This document shows, piece by piece, positions 43,960 through 52,778 of a DNA stretch of 64,000 nucleotides; positions within the stretch are counted from its first letter, which is position 1; each line of letters begins with the position of its first letter. Both the position numbers and the translations under genes were made by a program. Source of the stretch: Bacteroidales bacterium (GTDB lineage Bacteria > Bacteroidota > Bacteroidia > Bacteroidales > UBA932); the NCBI GenBank assembly GCA_017617035.1, contig JAFZWV010000007.1, positions 1 through 64,000 of the forward strand, in the 5' to 3' direction. A model generated the notes under the pieces. The model was not told the origin of the DNA. It did no database searches and worked only from the letters and a program-made list of their open reading frames with translations.

Positions 43960-44574
43960 TTAGAGTGAAATTCCCATAAAGGCCATGAAGGCGATGCCCA
44001 TCAGGCCGACAGTCATAAAGGTGATACCCGTTCCCTTGAGGGCAGCGGGGACGTTGCTGTACGACATCTTCTCGCGGATAGCTGCAAGAGCTACAATAGC
44101 GAGATACCAGCCTATACCCGATCCAAGGGCGTAAACTGCAGATTCGCCTACATTTGCGAACTCCCTCTGCTGCATGAAGAGCGATCCTCCGAGGATTGCG
44201 CAGTTGACGGCGATGAGCGGGAGGTAGATTCCCAGCGAGCTGTAGAGGCTCGGGAGGAATTTCTCCACTATCATCTCCACTACCTGGGTGATGGCCGCGA
44301 TAACGGCGATGAAGAGGATGAAGCTCAGGAAGCTGAGGTCTACGCTTGCGAAACTCTCTCCAAGCCAGCTCAGGGCTCCGGGAAGGAGGACGAACTTGTT
44401 GAGGAGATAGTTGACGGGAAGGGTGATGAGGAGCACGAAGATGACCGCGATGCCGAGGCCGTTGGCCGTCTTTACATTCTTTGATACCGCCAGGTATGAA
44501 CACATACCGAGGAAGTATGCAAAGATCATATTGTCAACAAAGATTGACTTTACGAATAAGCTTAAATATTCCAT
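43960..44574 (-). CDS. nqrE: Na+-NQR subunit E
   Basis: A 204-residue membrane subunit with six hydrophobic helices. [22 protein letters not shown] (near 12-33) carries the conserved cysteine that, with NqrD, holds the intramembrane iron centre. Gap of 18 nt to nqrD and 13 nt to nqrF. Confidence 0.95.
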   Translation of the reverse strand: MEYLSLFVKSIFVDNMIFAYFLGMCSYLAVSKNVKTANGLGIAVIFVLLITLPVNYLLNKFVLLPGALSWLGESFASVDLSFLSFILFIAVIAAITQVVEMIVEKFLPSLYSSLGIYLPLIAVNCAILGGSLFMQQREFANVGESAVYALGSGIGWYLAIVALAAIREKMSYSNVPAALKGTGITFMTVGLMGIAFMAFMGISL

Positions 44575-44592
44575 AATTCCTTAGTTGTGTTA

Positions 44593-45198
44593 TTACTTTT
44601 CCTGGATGGATTTGTCGATGCTTCTGTGGACCCAGATGATGCATCCGATAAGGATGAGGGCCATAGGAGGGAGTATCATCAGGCCGTTGTTCGTGTAACC
44701 GATAGCCGACAGAACCGGAATTCCGAAGAGGGTTCCGCTTCCGAGGAGCTCGCGGAAGAACGCGACGATGATGAGGATGAGACCATAGCCGACGCCGTTG
44801 GCGACACCGTCAAGGAATGAAGGCCATACTTTGTTTCCAAGGGCGAAAGCCTCGATACGGCCCATCACGATACAGTTCGTAATGATAAGGCCGATGTAAA
44901 CCGAGAGCTGCTTGTCGATTGCGTATGCGAAAGCCTTCAGGACCTGGTCCACGAGGATAACCATCATTGCCACCACAACGAGCTGGATGATGATACGAAC
45001 GCGGTTCGGGATGGTCTTTCTGAGAAGCGAGCAGATGAGGCTGGACACACCCGTAACGATGATTACGGAGAGGGCCATTACGCAGGCGCCCTTGAGCTCG
45101 ACTGTAACTGCGAGCGAAGAGCAGATACCGAGAATCAAGACGGTAATCGGATTACCCTTGAGTATCGGATTGAGGATAGTTTCTTTCAGATTTGCCAT
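44593..45198 (-). CDS. nqrD: Na+-NQR subunit D
   Basis: A 201-residue membrane subunit, paralogous and inverted relative to NqrE. PITVLILGICSSLAVTVELK carries the conserved cysteine of the iron site, and the LIITNCIVMGRIEAFA segment is diagnostic. It starts 3 nt after nqrC. Confidence 0.95.
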   Translation of the reverse strand: MANLKETILNPILKGNPITVLILGICSSLAVTVELKGACVMALSVIIVTGVSSLICSLLRKTIPNRVRIIIQLVVVAMMVILVDQVLKAFAYAIDKQLSVYIGLIITNCIVMGRIEAFALGNKVWPSFLDGVANGVGYGLILIIVAFFRELLGSGTLFGIPVLSAIGYTNNGLMILPPMALILIGCIIWVHRSIDKSIQEK

Positions 45199-45201
45199 GG
45201 T

Positions 45202-45927
45202 TTATTCCTCCTCTGCTTTGTTAAGATAGTTCTTGTAAGCGTCGATCCATGTGTTGATAGCCTCGTCGAGGCCTTTGCTGGTCATGGTCGCGCCGGAGAT
45301 GGCATCGATCGCATTGGCTTTCCCTTCCGGAGCGCCGCCCTTCACGATACTGAAGGTCTTGTCGTCGGAGAAGTCGAGTTTCTTTCCTTCGAACTGGGCG
45401 CGGAAGCCGGGATCGTCCTTAATCTTGCCGCCGAGGCCGGGGGTCTCGGATGCATGGTCGAAGTAAGCTCCGACTATATTAAGACCGGTCTTGTCTACAG
45501 CGATATAGCCCCATACCGGACCCCAGAGGCCTGCTCCGTAAATCGGGAGGACAGAGGTTCCGTTCTTGAAGATATAGACTGGAATAGAGTATTCGGTTTC
45601 GTCTTTGACGCCGTAGTTCTGGGCCTTGAGGTCGGATGTTCCGTAGATGGCTGCATCGGCTGTGTTGAGCTCGCCGACTTTTGCGCCGGTGGCATCAACC
45701 AGGATAGCACTGGCTACGTTTTCCTTATAGAAGGCGAGAATCGCGTCGTTGGACGAATCGTCGAAGTCGAACTGGGCCGCCTTGAGAATCTGGCCGATTG
45801 TTTCGGCCTTTTCGTTGGCGTCCTGCATTGGCTTAAGCGCCTGCGAGGCGAAAGCGAGGATGGCCGCCACCAATACACAAACTATAGTTGTGTAGATGAC
45901 CGTATAGACATTGCTGTTTGTGTTCAT
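45202..45927 (-). CDS. nqrC: Na+-NQR subunit C
   Basis: A 241-residue periplasmic subunit anchored by one N-terminal helix (about 8-28). The flavinylation motif DAISGAT ends in T214, expected to carry covalent FMN. The flavin transferase ApbE needed for this is not in the window. Confidence 0.95.
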   Translation of the reverse strand: MNTNSNVYTVIYTTIVCVLVAAILAFASQALKPMQDANEKAETIGQILKAAQFDFDDSSNDAILAFYKENVASAILVDATGAKVGELNTADAAIYGTSDLKAQNYGVKDETEYSIPVYIFKNGTSVLPIYGAGLWGPVWGYIAVDKTGLNIVGAYFDHASETPGLGGKIKDDPGFRAQFEGKKLDFSDDKTFSIVKGGAPEGKANAIDAISGATMTSKGLDEAINTWIDAYKNYLNKAEEE

Positions 45928-45939
45928 ACTTAGTCCTCC

Positions 45940-47073
45940 TTATGCTTTTGCGATTTTGTTTCTCTTGCCGGTGTGGACCGAAGTGACGCAGTGGTCGATG
46001 AGCGGGGCGAAGGTGTTGCCCAGCAGAATCGCGAGCATCATACCCTCGGCATAGCCGGGGTTGAAGAGCCTGATGATTACACAGAGTGCACCGACCAGGA
46101 AGCCGTAAATCCACTTGCCCGCCTCGGTCTGAGCGGAGGTAACGGGGTCGGTGGCCATGAACACGGCACCAAAGGCGAAGCCTCCCATCACGAGATGGTA
46201 GAAGCAGGGGAGATCCGACAGGCCTGCGAGGTTAGCAAGGCCTGCTACTGCGAGAAGGCCAAGAACTTCGCTGACCATGATCTTCCAGCTTGCAACGCCC
46301 GTCCAGAGAAGGATGGCAGCACCGAGAAGAATCGCGATTACCGAAGTTTCACCTACTGAGCCGGGGATGCCGCCCCAGAACATGGTCCAGAAGCTGGTTC
46401 CATACTGGGCGGTAGTGTTGATAAGACCGTCCATGCCGCCGTCTGCTACAAGCGCGAGCGGGGTTGCGCCAGTGAATCCGTCTACCGTCTCTGCACCCCT
46501 CAGGCTGATCCAGGTCGAAGAACCTGACATCTGGCTGGGGTAGGAGAAGAAGAGGAATGCACGGGTGAGAAGAGCAGGATTCCAGATGTTCATACCGGTT
46601 CCTCCGAAGACTTCCTTGCCGAAGATGACCGCGAACGCAACTGCGACAGCGAGCATCCAGAGCGGAACGTCTACAGGGACGATGAGCGGGATGAAGAAGC
46701 CCGAGACGAGGTAGCCCTCGTTGACTTCCTCGCCCCTTATCTGGGCCGAAGCGAATTCTATCGCGAGACCCACTGCGTAGGCCACCACGAACAGAGGCAA
46801 TACCTTGAGGAATCCGTACCAGAACTCCTGAAGGATATTCATATCCAAGCCGGTAGCGAGCGAGTGCTGGAAACCGACGTTCCACATGCCGAAGATTGCG
46901 GCCGGAACAGCCGAAATCACGGCGATTATCATGATGCGCTTGAGATCGACTGCGTCGCGGACGTGGGCACCTTTCTTCGCCACCGTTCCGGGCACTGCGA
47001 GGAATGTCTCAAAAGCATCGACAGTTGAGTGCAGCCAATAGAGTTTGCCGCCTTTTTCGAAAATCTTGTTCAT
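45940..47073 (-). CDS. nqrB: Na+-NQR subunit B
   Basis: A 377-residue membrane subunit with about ten helices. The motif DGFTGAT ends in T204, expected to carry covalent FMN. NqrB forms the sodium path and binds riboflavin and quinone in characterised complexes. Gap of 4 nt to nqrA. Confidence 0.95.
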   Translation of the reverse strand: MNKIFEKGGKLYWLHSTVDAFETFLAVPGTVAKKGAHVRDAVDLKRIMIIAVISAVPAAIFGMWNVGFQHSLATGLDMNILQEFWYGFLKVLPLFVVAYAVGLAIEFASAQIRGEEVNEGYLVSGFFIPLIVPVDVPLWMLAVAVAFAVIFGKEVFGGTGMNIWNPALLTRAFLFFSYPSQMSGSSTWISLRGAETVDGFTGATPLALVADGGMDGLINTTAQYGTSFWTMFWGGIPGSVGETSVIAILLGAAILLWTGVASWKIMVSEVLGLLAVAGLANLAGLSDLPCFYHLVMGGFAFGAVFMATDPVTSAQTEAGKWIYGFLVGALCVIIRLFNPGYAEGMMLAILLGNTFAPLIDHCVTSVHTGKRNKIAKA

Positions 47074-47077
47074 ACTT

Positions 47078-48424
47078 TTAAGCCATTTCTTTAAGCATCA
47101 GGTCGATACCCTGAGCAATGATATCCTGGATATAGTTCTTCGAAGGATCCACGAACTCGCAGACTGCGAGATCTTCGGGGAGCACTTCATAGATGCCGAA
47201 TTTCTCCATCTTCTCGATATCTCCTGCGAGGCAGGCCTTGATTAGGTAGAGAGGATAGATGTCCATCGGAAGAACCTTTGCATAATACTGATCGCTCATG
47301 ACGAAGGCGCGCGGACCGCCATGGAGATTGGTATCCATATCGTACTTGCGCCAGGGAGTGAGCCAGCTGAAGTAGCAGTGGTCCGTACTGTACTGCTTCC
47401 AACGAAGGGGCATGGCCCAGCCGAACGGTTCGGGCTCGGTGCCTTCCTTGATGAGGGTTACAGTGTTGTCGAAGTAGCCCAGATAGCCTTCAACTCCGAC
47501 CGTCTTGCCGCTGAGGACATCGCCGCTGACTATGCGGACGATATCTTCGTTGGTGCTGTAGAAGGCCTTGAGTGCGGTCATCGGAGTTCCCGGGAGGGCG
47601 CTGACATAGGCCGGCTGAATCGCCATGGGGCCGCTGACTGCTACCATCCTGCGGACGTCGTACCTGCCCTTAAGGAAGAGCTTTCCGACTGCTGCGAGGC
47701 CCTGCAGGCTGATAGTCCAGACCGTCTCATCTTTGTGGATGGGACTGATGTGGCTGATCTGTACGCCTACGTTTCCGGCGGGGCACTTGCCCTCGAAGAA
47801 ATGCTTGGTCGCATTGAGTCTTGCGAGAGGGGAGTTCTCGTAAGTCTTCGCATTGAAGCTTACGTGGACCTCGGCGATTTTCGCGAGGGCGTCGATACCG
47901 GCCTGGATAGCGGGAATCTCGCCTTCGAACGCGAAATCGGCATCGGCTGCGCCCGGGGTTGAGTTGAACGCCGACACGAAGATGGCCTTAGGGGTCAGTG
48001 CGGGGTCGGCGATGATGCCGTAGGGGCGCTGGACGAGCCAGGGCCACAGACCGCTCTGGAGGAGAGCCTTCTTGACATCCTCCGCTTCCGCGGGGAGCTT
48101 AGCCTCGAAGGGGGCATACTTCTGTTCGGGATCGGTTTGGATCAGTACTGCGAGAAGTTTTCTCTTCTCGCCCCTGACAATCGCCTTCACAGTACCGCTT
48201 GCGGGTGCCGTGATGAGAATGTCAGGGTTTTTCTTGTCTGAGAAGACGGGGGAACCGGCCAGAACGGCGTCTCCCTCCTTAACGAGCAGACGCGGCAGAA
48301 GTCCCTTGAAATCAGAGGGCTGAACCGCAACTACATCGCTCAGCAATGTCTTACTCAGGCGTTTCTCTGCACTTCCCGTGATGGGAAGCTCGAGACCCTT
48401 TTTCAAAACGATTGTTTTGGACAT
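47078..48424 (-). CDS. nqrA: Na+-NQR subunit A
   Basis: A 448-residue soluble subunit on the cytoplasmic side. The N-terminal KKGLELPITG, the biotinyl-lipoyl-like segment VKEGDAVLAGSPVF and the VQISHISPIHKDETVW segment are diagnostic. First gene of nqrABCDEF. The promoter -7 box lies within a palindrome shared with the divergent pcrA gene. Confidence 0.95.
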   Translation of the reverse strand: MSKTIVLKKGLELPITGSAEKRLSKTLLSDVVAVQPSDFKGLLPRLLVKEGDAVLAGSPVFSDKKNPDILITAPASGTVKAIVRGEKRKLLAVLIQTDPEQKYAPFEAKLPAEAEDVKKALLQSGLWPWLVQRPYGIIADPALTPKAIFVSAFNSTPGAADADFAFEGEIPAIQAGIDALAKIAEVHVSFNAKTYENSPLARLNATKHFFEGKCPAGNVGVQISHISPIHKDETVWTISLQGLAAVGKLFLKGRYDVRRMVAVSGPMAIQPAYVSALPGTPMTALKAFYSTNEDIVRIVSGDVLSGKTVGVEGYLGYFDNTVTLIKEGTEPEPFGWAMPLRWKQYSTDHCYFSWLTPWRKYDMDTNLHGGPRAFVMSDQYYAKVLPMDIYPLYLIKACLAGDIEKMEKFGIYEVLPEDLAVCEFVDPSKNYIQDIIAQGIDLMLKEMA

Positions 48425-48457
48425 TGTGAATATAGTTTGAATTGAATTTCAATTGAC

Positions 48458-48493
48458 CCACGAAGATACGGAAAAAATTCCGTATTTTCGTGG
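48458..48493. promoter_or_regulatory. Palindromic divergent promoter of nqrA and pcrA
   Basis: CCACGAAGATACGGAA, AAAA, then TTCCGTATTTTCGTGG: 16-nt arms with one mismatch. Each arm contains a -7-like box, TATCTTCG for nqrA on the minus strand (48468-48461) and TATTTTCG for pcrA on the plus strand (48483-48490). The nqrA leader is about 36 nt; the pcrA ATG is 8 nt from its box. Confidence 0.7.
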
Positions 48494-48498
48494 TAGAT

Positions 48499-50868
48499 AT
48501 GGAAAACAATGTGAGTGCAATACTGGAGGGACTCAACCCCGCTCAACAAGATGCGGTGAAGGCTACGGAGGGTCCGGTTCTAATAGTGGCGGGAGCAGGT
48601 TCCGGAAAGACCAGAGTGCTCACGAGCCGGGTCGCGTATCTGCTGGCCGGCGGAGTCGAACCCTCGAGGATTCTCGCCCTCACATTTACCAAGAAAGCAG
48701 CAGGAGAAATGAAGGAGCGCATCGCCCTCATGGTAGGGGAGAAGCGCGCCCGTAAAGTCGTAATGGGAACCTTCCATTCCGTGTTCGTCCGCTTCTTGAG
48801 AAAATATGCCGAGTTCCTCGGTTACCCCCAGCAGTTCACCATTTACGATACTTCTGATTCCACCTCCGCAATCAAGGTCTGCCTGAAGGAGCTTAAACTG
48901 GATCAGGACAAGAACTACAAGCCCAAGGACGTCCTTGCCCGCATTTCAAATGCCAAGAATAACCTGGTGACCTGGGAGAGTTACAACTCCCGTCCGGAGC
49001 TGGTCCAGGCCGACCGTCGCGCCCAGCGCGCGCGATTGGGCGAGCTCTATAAGCTCTACCAGCAGAAACTTAAAGCCTCCGGAGTGATGGACTTCGACGA
49101 TATTCTGGTCAACATGAATATCTTGCTTAGGGATAATCCTGAAGCACTCAAGGATCTCGCCTCGAGTTTCTATTATATAATGGTAGACGAGTATCAGGAC
49201 ACCAACTTCGCCCAGTATATTATCCTTCGTAAACTCGCTTCGCAGTACCATAATATTTGCGTCGTCGGAGACGATTCCCAGTCTATCTACGCTTTCCGCG
49301 GCGCCAAGATAGAGAACATCCTCAATTTCAAGAAAGACTATCCGGATTGCAAGATAGTCCGTCTGGAGCGCAATTACCGTTCGACCCGCACCATCGTCGA
49401 AGCCGCCAACAGCGTTATCGCCCATAACGAAGGCCGCATCCCGAAGGAATGCTATTCTGAAGGCGAGCGCGGCGAGAAGATACGCGTGCTCGACTGCATG
49501 ACAGACGCAGAAGAATCGGCCCTCGTAGTGCAGGAAATAGTCAACCGCATGCGTACGGACCATGCCGAGTATCGCGATTTTGCAATCCTTTATCGTACAA
49601 ACGCCCAGTCGCGCTCTCTCGAAGAGTGTCTGCGCCGTCGCAATATACCTTATATGATATATTCGGGCAATTCGTTCTTCGAGCGCGCCGAAGTAAAAGA
49701 CTTGATGGCCTATTTCAAACTGTCCGTCAACCCATACGACGACGAGAGTTTCAAACGGGCCGTTAACAAACCCGCCAGGGGAATAGGGGATACTACGATA
49801 AGCGCATTGGAGACTTTCGCCCGTCAGAAAGGAATCAGTCTCTTTCAGGCCGTTTATTCCGAAGATCTGGTCGCGGTGCTCCGCGAGGCGGCGACCAAAA
49901 AGCTGCGCGAGTTTTGCGCGATGATAGACAAGTTCGCTGTAGCTGCGCAGCGCGAAGAGGCCGCCGCCCTCGCCAAACGCATCGCCGACGAATCAGGAAT
50001 CTATCCTTTCTATAAAGCGGATACCAGCGTTGAGGGTATGTCCCGCACCGCCAATGTCGAAGAACTCATAAGCTCTGTAGCCGCCTATGTCGACGAACTT
50101 GTCGAAGAAGCTGAAAACAACGGCGACGAAGTTCCTGTTGTGACCTTGGGTGAATACCTGGAGAACGTCTCGCTCCTCTCCAATGTCGATGTCGCAGAAG
50201 ACGAAGACGATTCCAATAGAGTGGCCTTGATGACGGTCCACTCCGCCAAGGGCCTCGAGTTCCCTTATGTGATGATTGTGGGCCTTGAAGAGAACCTGTT
50301 CCCGTCCTCGAACATGGTATTCAGCGCCCAGGATCTCGAAGAAGAAAGGCGACTGTTCTACGTCGCCCTCACCCGCGCCAAGAAAGACGTCGTTCTCGCA
50401 TATGCCCATGACCGTTTCCGCAACGGCCGCCACGAAAGCAACAGTGTCTCGCGCTTCGTCCGCGAAATCGACCCGAAATACCTGGCAAATCCCATTAAGC
50501 CCGAATTCGACATCCTTACCGGCCGCTCAAAGCCGTCCTTCGGAGGTTTTGGCTCACGCTTCGGTTCTCCTTACGGCGCATCCTCGCGTCCGGTCACAGT
50601 TCCTAAAAAGCCAACGCCGACTCCTGTCGCGACTCCGGTGCGTACTCCCCAGCCCTCAAAACCGGCTGTCCAGTACGCCGACTTCGAACCGGTCCACATG
50701 ACCGAACTCTACGAGGGAGAAAGAATCGAGCACAACCGCTTCGGTCCAGGAAAGATCATTTCCATAACCGGCGTCGTCCCCGAACTCAAAGCCGAAGTCG
50801 AATTCGACCACTACGGCCGCAAAACCCTCCTCCTAAAATACGCTAAAATGCGTCCGGAGCAGAAATAA
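48499..50868 (+). CDS. pcrA: UvrD/PcrA superfamily 1A DNA helicase
   Basis: A 789-residue 3'-5' helicase used in repair and clearing of nucleoprotein. Walker A AGAGSGKT (31-38), the VDEYQDTNFAQ motif II, GDDSQSIYAFRG motif III, and the VALMTVHSAKGLEFPYV motif V are intact. After a Pro/Thr-rich linker the C-terminal 60 residues (ERIEHNRFGPGKI) form the Tudor-like domain that binds RNA polymerase in PcrA. Start at ATG 48499; a GTG at 48490 overlaps the promoter box. Confidence 0.94.
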   Translation: MENNVSAILEGLNPAQQDAVKATEGPVLIVAGAGSGKTRVLTSRVAYLLAGGVEPSRILALTFTKKAAGEMKERIALMVGEKRARKVVMGTFHSVFVRFLRKYAEFLGYPQQFTIYDTSDSTSAIKVCLKELKLDQDKNYKPKDVLARISNAKNNLVTWESYNSRPELVQADRRAQRARLGELYKLYQQKLKASGVMDFDDILVNMNILLRDNPEALKDLASSFYYIMVDEYQDTNFAQYIILRKLASQYHNICVVGDDSQSIYAFRGAKIENILNFKKDYPDCKIVRLERNYRSTRTIVEAANSVIAHNEGRIPKECYSEGERGEKIRVLDCMTDAEESALVVQEIVNRMRTDHAEYRDFAILYRTNAQSRSLEECLRRRNIPYMIYSGNSFFERAEVKDLMAYFKLSVNPYDDESFKRAVNKPARGIGDTTISALETFARQKGISLFQAVYSEDLVAVLREAATKKLREFCAMIDKFAVAAQREEAAALAKRIADESGIYPFYKADTSVEGMSRTANVEELISSVAAYVDELVEEAENNGDEVPVVTLGEYLENVSLLSNVDVAEDEDDSNRVALMTVHSAKGLEFPYVMIVGLEENLFPSSNMVFSAQDLEEERRLFYVALTRAKKDVVLAYAHDRFRNGRHESNSVSRFVREIDPKYLANPIKPEFDILTGRSKPSFGGFGSRFGSPYGASSRPVTVPKKPTPTPVATPVRTPQPSKPAVQYADFEPVHMTELYEGERIEHNRFGPGKIISITGVVPELKAEVEFDHYGRKTLLLKYAKMRPEQK

Positions 50869-50879
50869 TCGAAAAATCT

Positions 50880-50910
50880 ATTGCTCTTAATACTATATTA
50901 ATTATATTTG
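50880..50910 (+). promoter_or_regulatory. Promoter of the candidate small RNA
   Basis: ATTG (50880-50883), exactly 19 bp, then TATATTTG (50903-50910). A textbook promoter with no open reading frame of convincing size behind it. Confidence 0.75.
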
Positions 50911-50915
50911 CATCA

Positions 50916-50985
50916 GCTTCATGAAAGTTAGAGGGCACTACGGTGCACTTCATTGCAGGGGACCTTTCGGTACCCCTGTATTTTT
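50916..50985 (+). ncRNA. Candidate small RNA of about 70 nt
   Basis: A strong promoter is followed 45 nt downstream by a terminator hairpin and T-run. The predicted transcript has a small 5' hairpin (GCAC/GTGC, near 50935-50946) and the terminator stem. A 40-codon frame from the ATG at 50921 runs through both hairpins and into antisense of the next gene; this looks fortuitous. The RNA's end touches the stop codon of the convergent nuclease-like gene. I do not recognise an Rfam family. Confidence 0.5.
50956..50985 (+). terminator. Terminator of the candidate small RNA
   Basis: CAGGGG.ACC pairs with GGT.CCCCTG around TTTC, followed by TATTTTTA. Strong rho-independent pattern on the plus strand. 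Confidence 0.8.
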
Positions 50986-51466
50986 ATGGGTAGATTTGAA
51001 GAACACCTGTGCCGTCGTAAACCCAGATCTCCGTTATGTATGAGTTGATATTCTGTCTTAACCTTATAGAACGCAGAATCTGTCTGATAGGAACGCCACC
51101 CCTCCCATCTATTATTACTCTGTCTGATTGCCTGAGGCCATGTGAGAGCATGTTAGACAGCTTTCGTTTATTCCACGGACGGGAATAACTCTCATATTCA
51201 TAAAAGGCATCATCTATCAAAAGGTCCGGGCACTTTCGCTCATACCTTGTTCCCATAAGGCGCCCGAAAATAGTTTGATACGATTCCGAACGAAAATGAA
51301 CTGGATGTGGAATCAGCACGACACAACCTATTCTTGCGAAGCACGTGGCAATCGTAAGAAGATCTTTGGTTTCTGCTTTAGAGAAATCGAGCTCTTTTGA
51401 TAGCCACACCTCTCCGGCGGCTTCAGTCTTTAAGTATAAGTATAGGGATTCTTTTGAAGTTCTCAT
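50984..51466 (-). CDS. Orphan CdiA-C-like nuclease-fold protein
   Basis: A 160-residue soluble protein. CPDLLIDDAFYEYESY (79-94), then SNMLSHGLRQSDRVIID (104-120) and the final strand ITEIWVYDG follow the order and spacing of the CdiA C-terminal tRNase domain (a BECR-like fold): PD..idg..yE, a helix, Q.d.viiD, and a last beta strand. Catalytic residues cannot be assigned, and the usual toxin delivery domain and immunity gene are missing. Start at ATG 51466; the upstream TTG overlaps the promoter. It is isolated between a helicase gene and a polysaccharide locus, AT-richer than its surroundings by eye. It may be an inactive or captured toxin domain. Confidence 0.6.
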   Translation of the reverse strand: MRTSKESLYLYLKTEAAGEVWLSKELDFSKAETKDLLTIATCFARIGCVVLIPHPVHFRSESYQTIFGRLMGTRYERKCPDLLIDDAFYEYESYSRPWNKRKLSNMLSHGLRQSDRVIIDGRGGVPIRQILRSIRLRQNINSYITEIWVYDGTGVLQIYP

Positions 51467-51484
51467 AACTGTCCAGGTTTGGTT

Positions 51485-51492
51485 CAAAGGTA
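51485..51492 (-). promoter_or_regulatory. -7 promoter element of the nuclease-like gene
   Basis: Minus strand TACCTTTG, 18 nt upstream of the ATG at 51466. Confidence 0.6.
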
Positions 51493-51504
51493 ATACAAAT
51501 AAAC

Positions 51505-51536
51505 GAAAATACCTCCGGTGAATATGCCGGAGGTAT
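51505..51536 (-). terminator. Terminator of the polysaccharide utilisation operon
   Basis: ATACCTCCGG pairs with CCGGAGGTAT, followed on the minus strand by TTTTCG. About 28 nt after the GH26 stop codon. The stem is immediately upstream of the nuclease-like gene's promoter. Confidence 0.8.
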
Positions 51537-51563
51537 GTACTTGGTGGTATCGCGGCGCGCGAA

Positions 51564-52778
51564 TTATTTCACCGTGATTCCTTTGGCCATGGTGTACATG
51601 TCGGGGAGGTCTTCGCAGAAGATAGTATTGGGTTCTTTGTACATCTTTACGAAGTCGGCGGCTGTCTTGCAGCCGTCCCAGACAGAGTAGAAGTGTGTAT
51701 CGCTGTCGTTGGCGCCGACATATTTGTTACGCCAGGTGACGAGCAGCGAAACCTTGCGGCCTGTCATAGGCGCACTGATGTTCTCGGTCCAATATTTACT
51801 GTTTTTCGGCTCGCCCTCGACACCTGTCTCGGTTACTCCGCATGGCTTTTTCTTATTCTGCGAAATACGCGACAGCGTCTTCAGGTTGGAAGTGAACACC
51901 AGGTTGTTGATGCCCTGATAGCAGTCCATTCCGAGGAAATCCACGAACTTGTCACCCGGCCAGCGGCGAAGGTATTCAGACTCGCTTTGCTGGCTGTCGA
52001 TCTGAGGAGAAATTGCATAGATTACATTATGGACGCCCTTCGTATCGCGAAGATAAGTAACCGTCCATCTCCATAGATCTATGTATTCCTGCTCGGTCGT
52101 ACATTTTGATCCCCACCAGCTCCATGTATGGTTGTGTTCGTGGTAAGGACGCAGGATGATAGGGATGGTCTTTCCATCGGAACCTTTCAGATTCTTAATG
52201 ATGTCGGCCAGACGGTCCATCCACACCTTGTAGGTGGTCTGGACTGCGCTGCCGTCTTTCAGAATCTCCTTGACGACCTCGTCAGACGTATTGTCCCACG
52301 CTCCTCCGACCTTGTAATGCTCGGCACCGGGGACGTTGAAGCGCAGCGGGTTGTCGAGGTGGAGGCACACTATCGTGACCATGCCCATATCGTAGGCCTG
52401 TTTGACGCTCCTTAGCTTCCATCCGTTGGTTTGCGGATCGGCGTTGTAGCGGTCGTCGATGAGTTCGGCGAAATCAACGCCCAGCACAGCCGGATAGTCG
52501 CCGCATACTTCTTTGGTATCCGAGCGTCCCTCTGTACCTATCCACTTTCTTCCGCACCATAGGTCGTCGTGGTGACCGAACATGAAGCCCTGCTCCTTAA
52601 TGGCCCACAGGTTCGAGTATAGGGCCTTTGTTTCCGGGGTTGCGTCCGGGTCGACGAGGGTCAGTTCGTCAGACTCGTTACCGGTGTAGTCGTTTTCGTC
52701 CTTTCCGGGAAGAGTGATGTCGGTGCAGCCCATGAGCAGGGCTGCACCAAGCATCAAAGTCAGCAGTTTATTTTTCAT
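51564..52778 (-). CDS. Glycoside hydrolase family 26 lipoprotein, probable beta-mannanase
   Basis: A 404-residue lipoprotein, lipidated at about Cys18 (LLMGC). GFMFGHHDD (64-72) and RPYHEHNHTWSWWG (210-223) with acid/base E214, and the nucleophile E317 in VTETG, define GH26, a clan-A retaining family dominated by endo-beta-1,4-mannanases. The aromatic WSWW next to the acid/base is typical of mannanases. Surface anchoring fits initial cleavage of the polysaccharide outside the cell. Last gene of the operon. Some GH26 members have other specificities, so mannan is likely but not certain. Confidence 0.9.
   Translation of the reverse strand: MKNKLLTLMLGAALLMGCTDITLPGKDENDYTGNESDELTLVDPDATPETKALYSNLWAIKEQGFMFGHHDDLWCGRKWIGTEGRSDTKEVCGDYPAVLGVDFAELIDDRYNADPQTNGWKLRSVKQAYDMGMVTIVCLHLDNPLRFNVPGAEHYKVGGAWDNTSDEVVKEILKDGSAVQTTYKVWMDRLADIIKNLKGSDGKTIPIILRPYHEHNHTWSWWGSKCTTEQEYIDLWRWTVTYLRDTKGVHNVIYAISPQIDSQQSESEYLRRWPGDKFVDFLGMDCYQGINNLVFTSNLKTLSRISQNKKKPCGVTETGVEGEPKNSKYWTENISAPMTGRKVSLLVTWRNKYVGANDSDTHFYSVWDGCKTAADFVKMYKEPNTIFCEDLPDMYTMAKGITVK

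Noticed and set aside
50921..51043. A 40-codon frame inside the candidate small RNA
   Set aside because: It passes through two hairpins, including the terminator, and continues antisense to another gene, so protein coding is unlikely, though not excluded.
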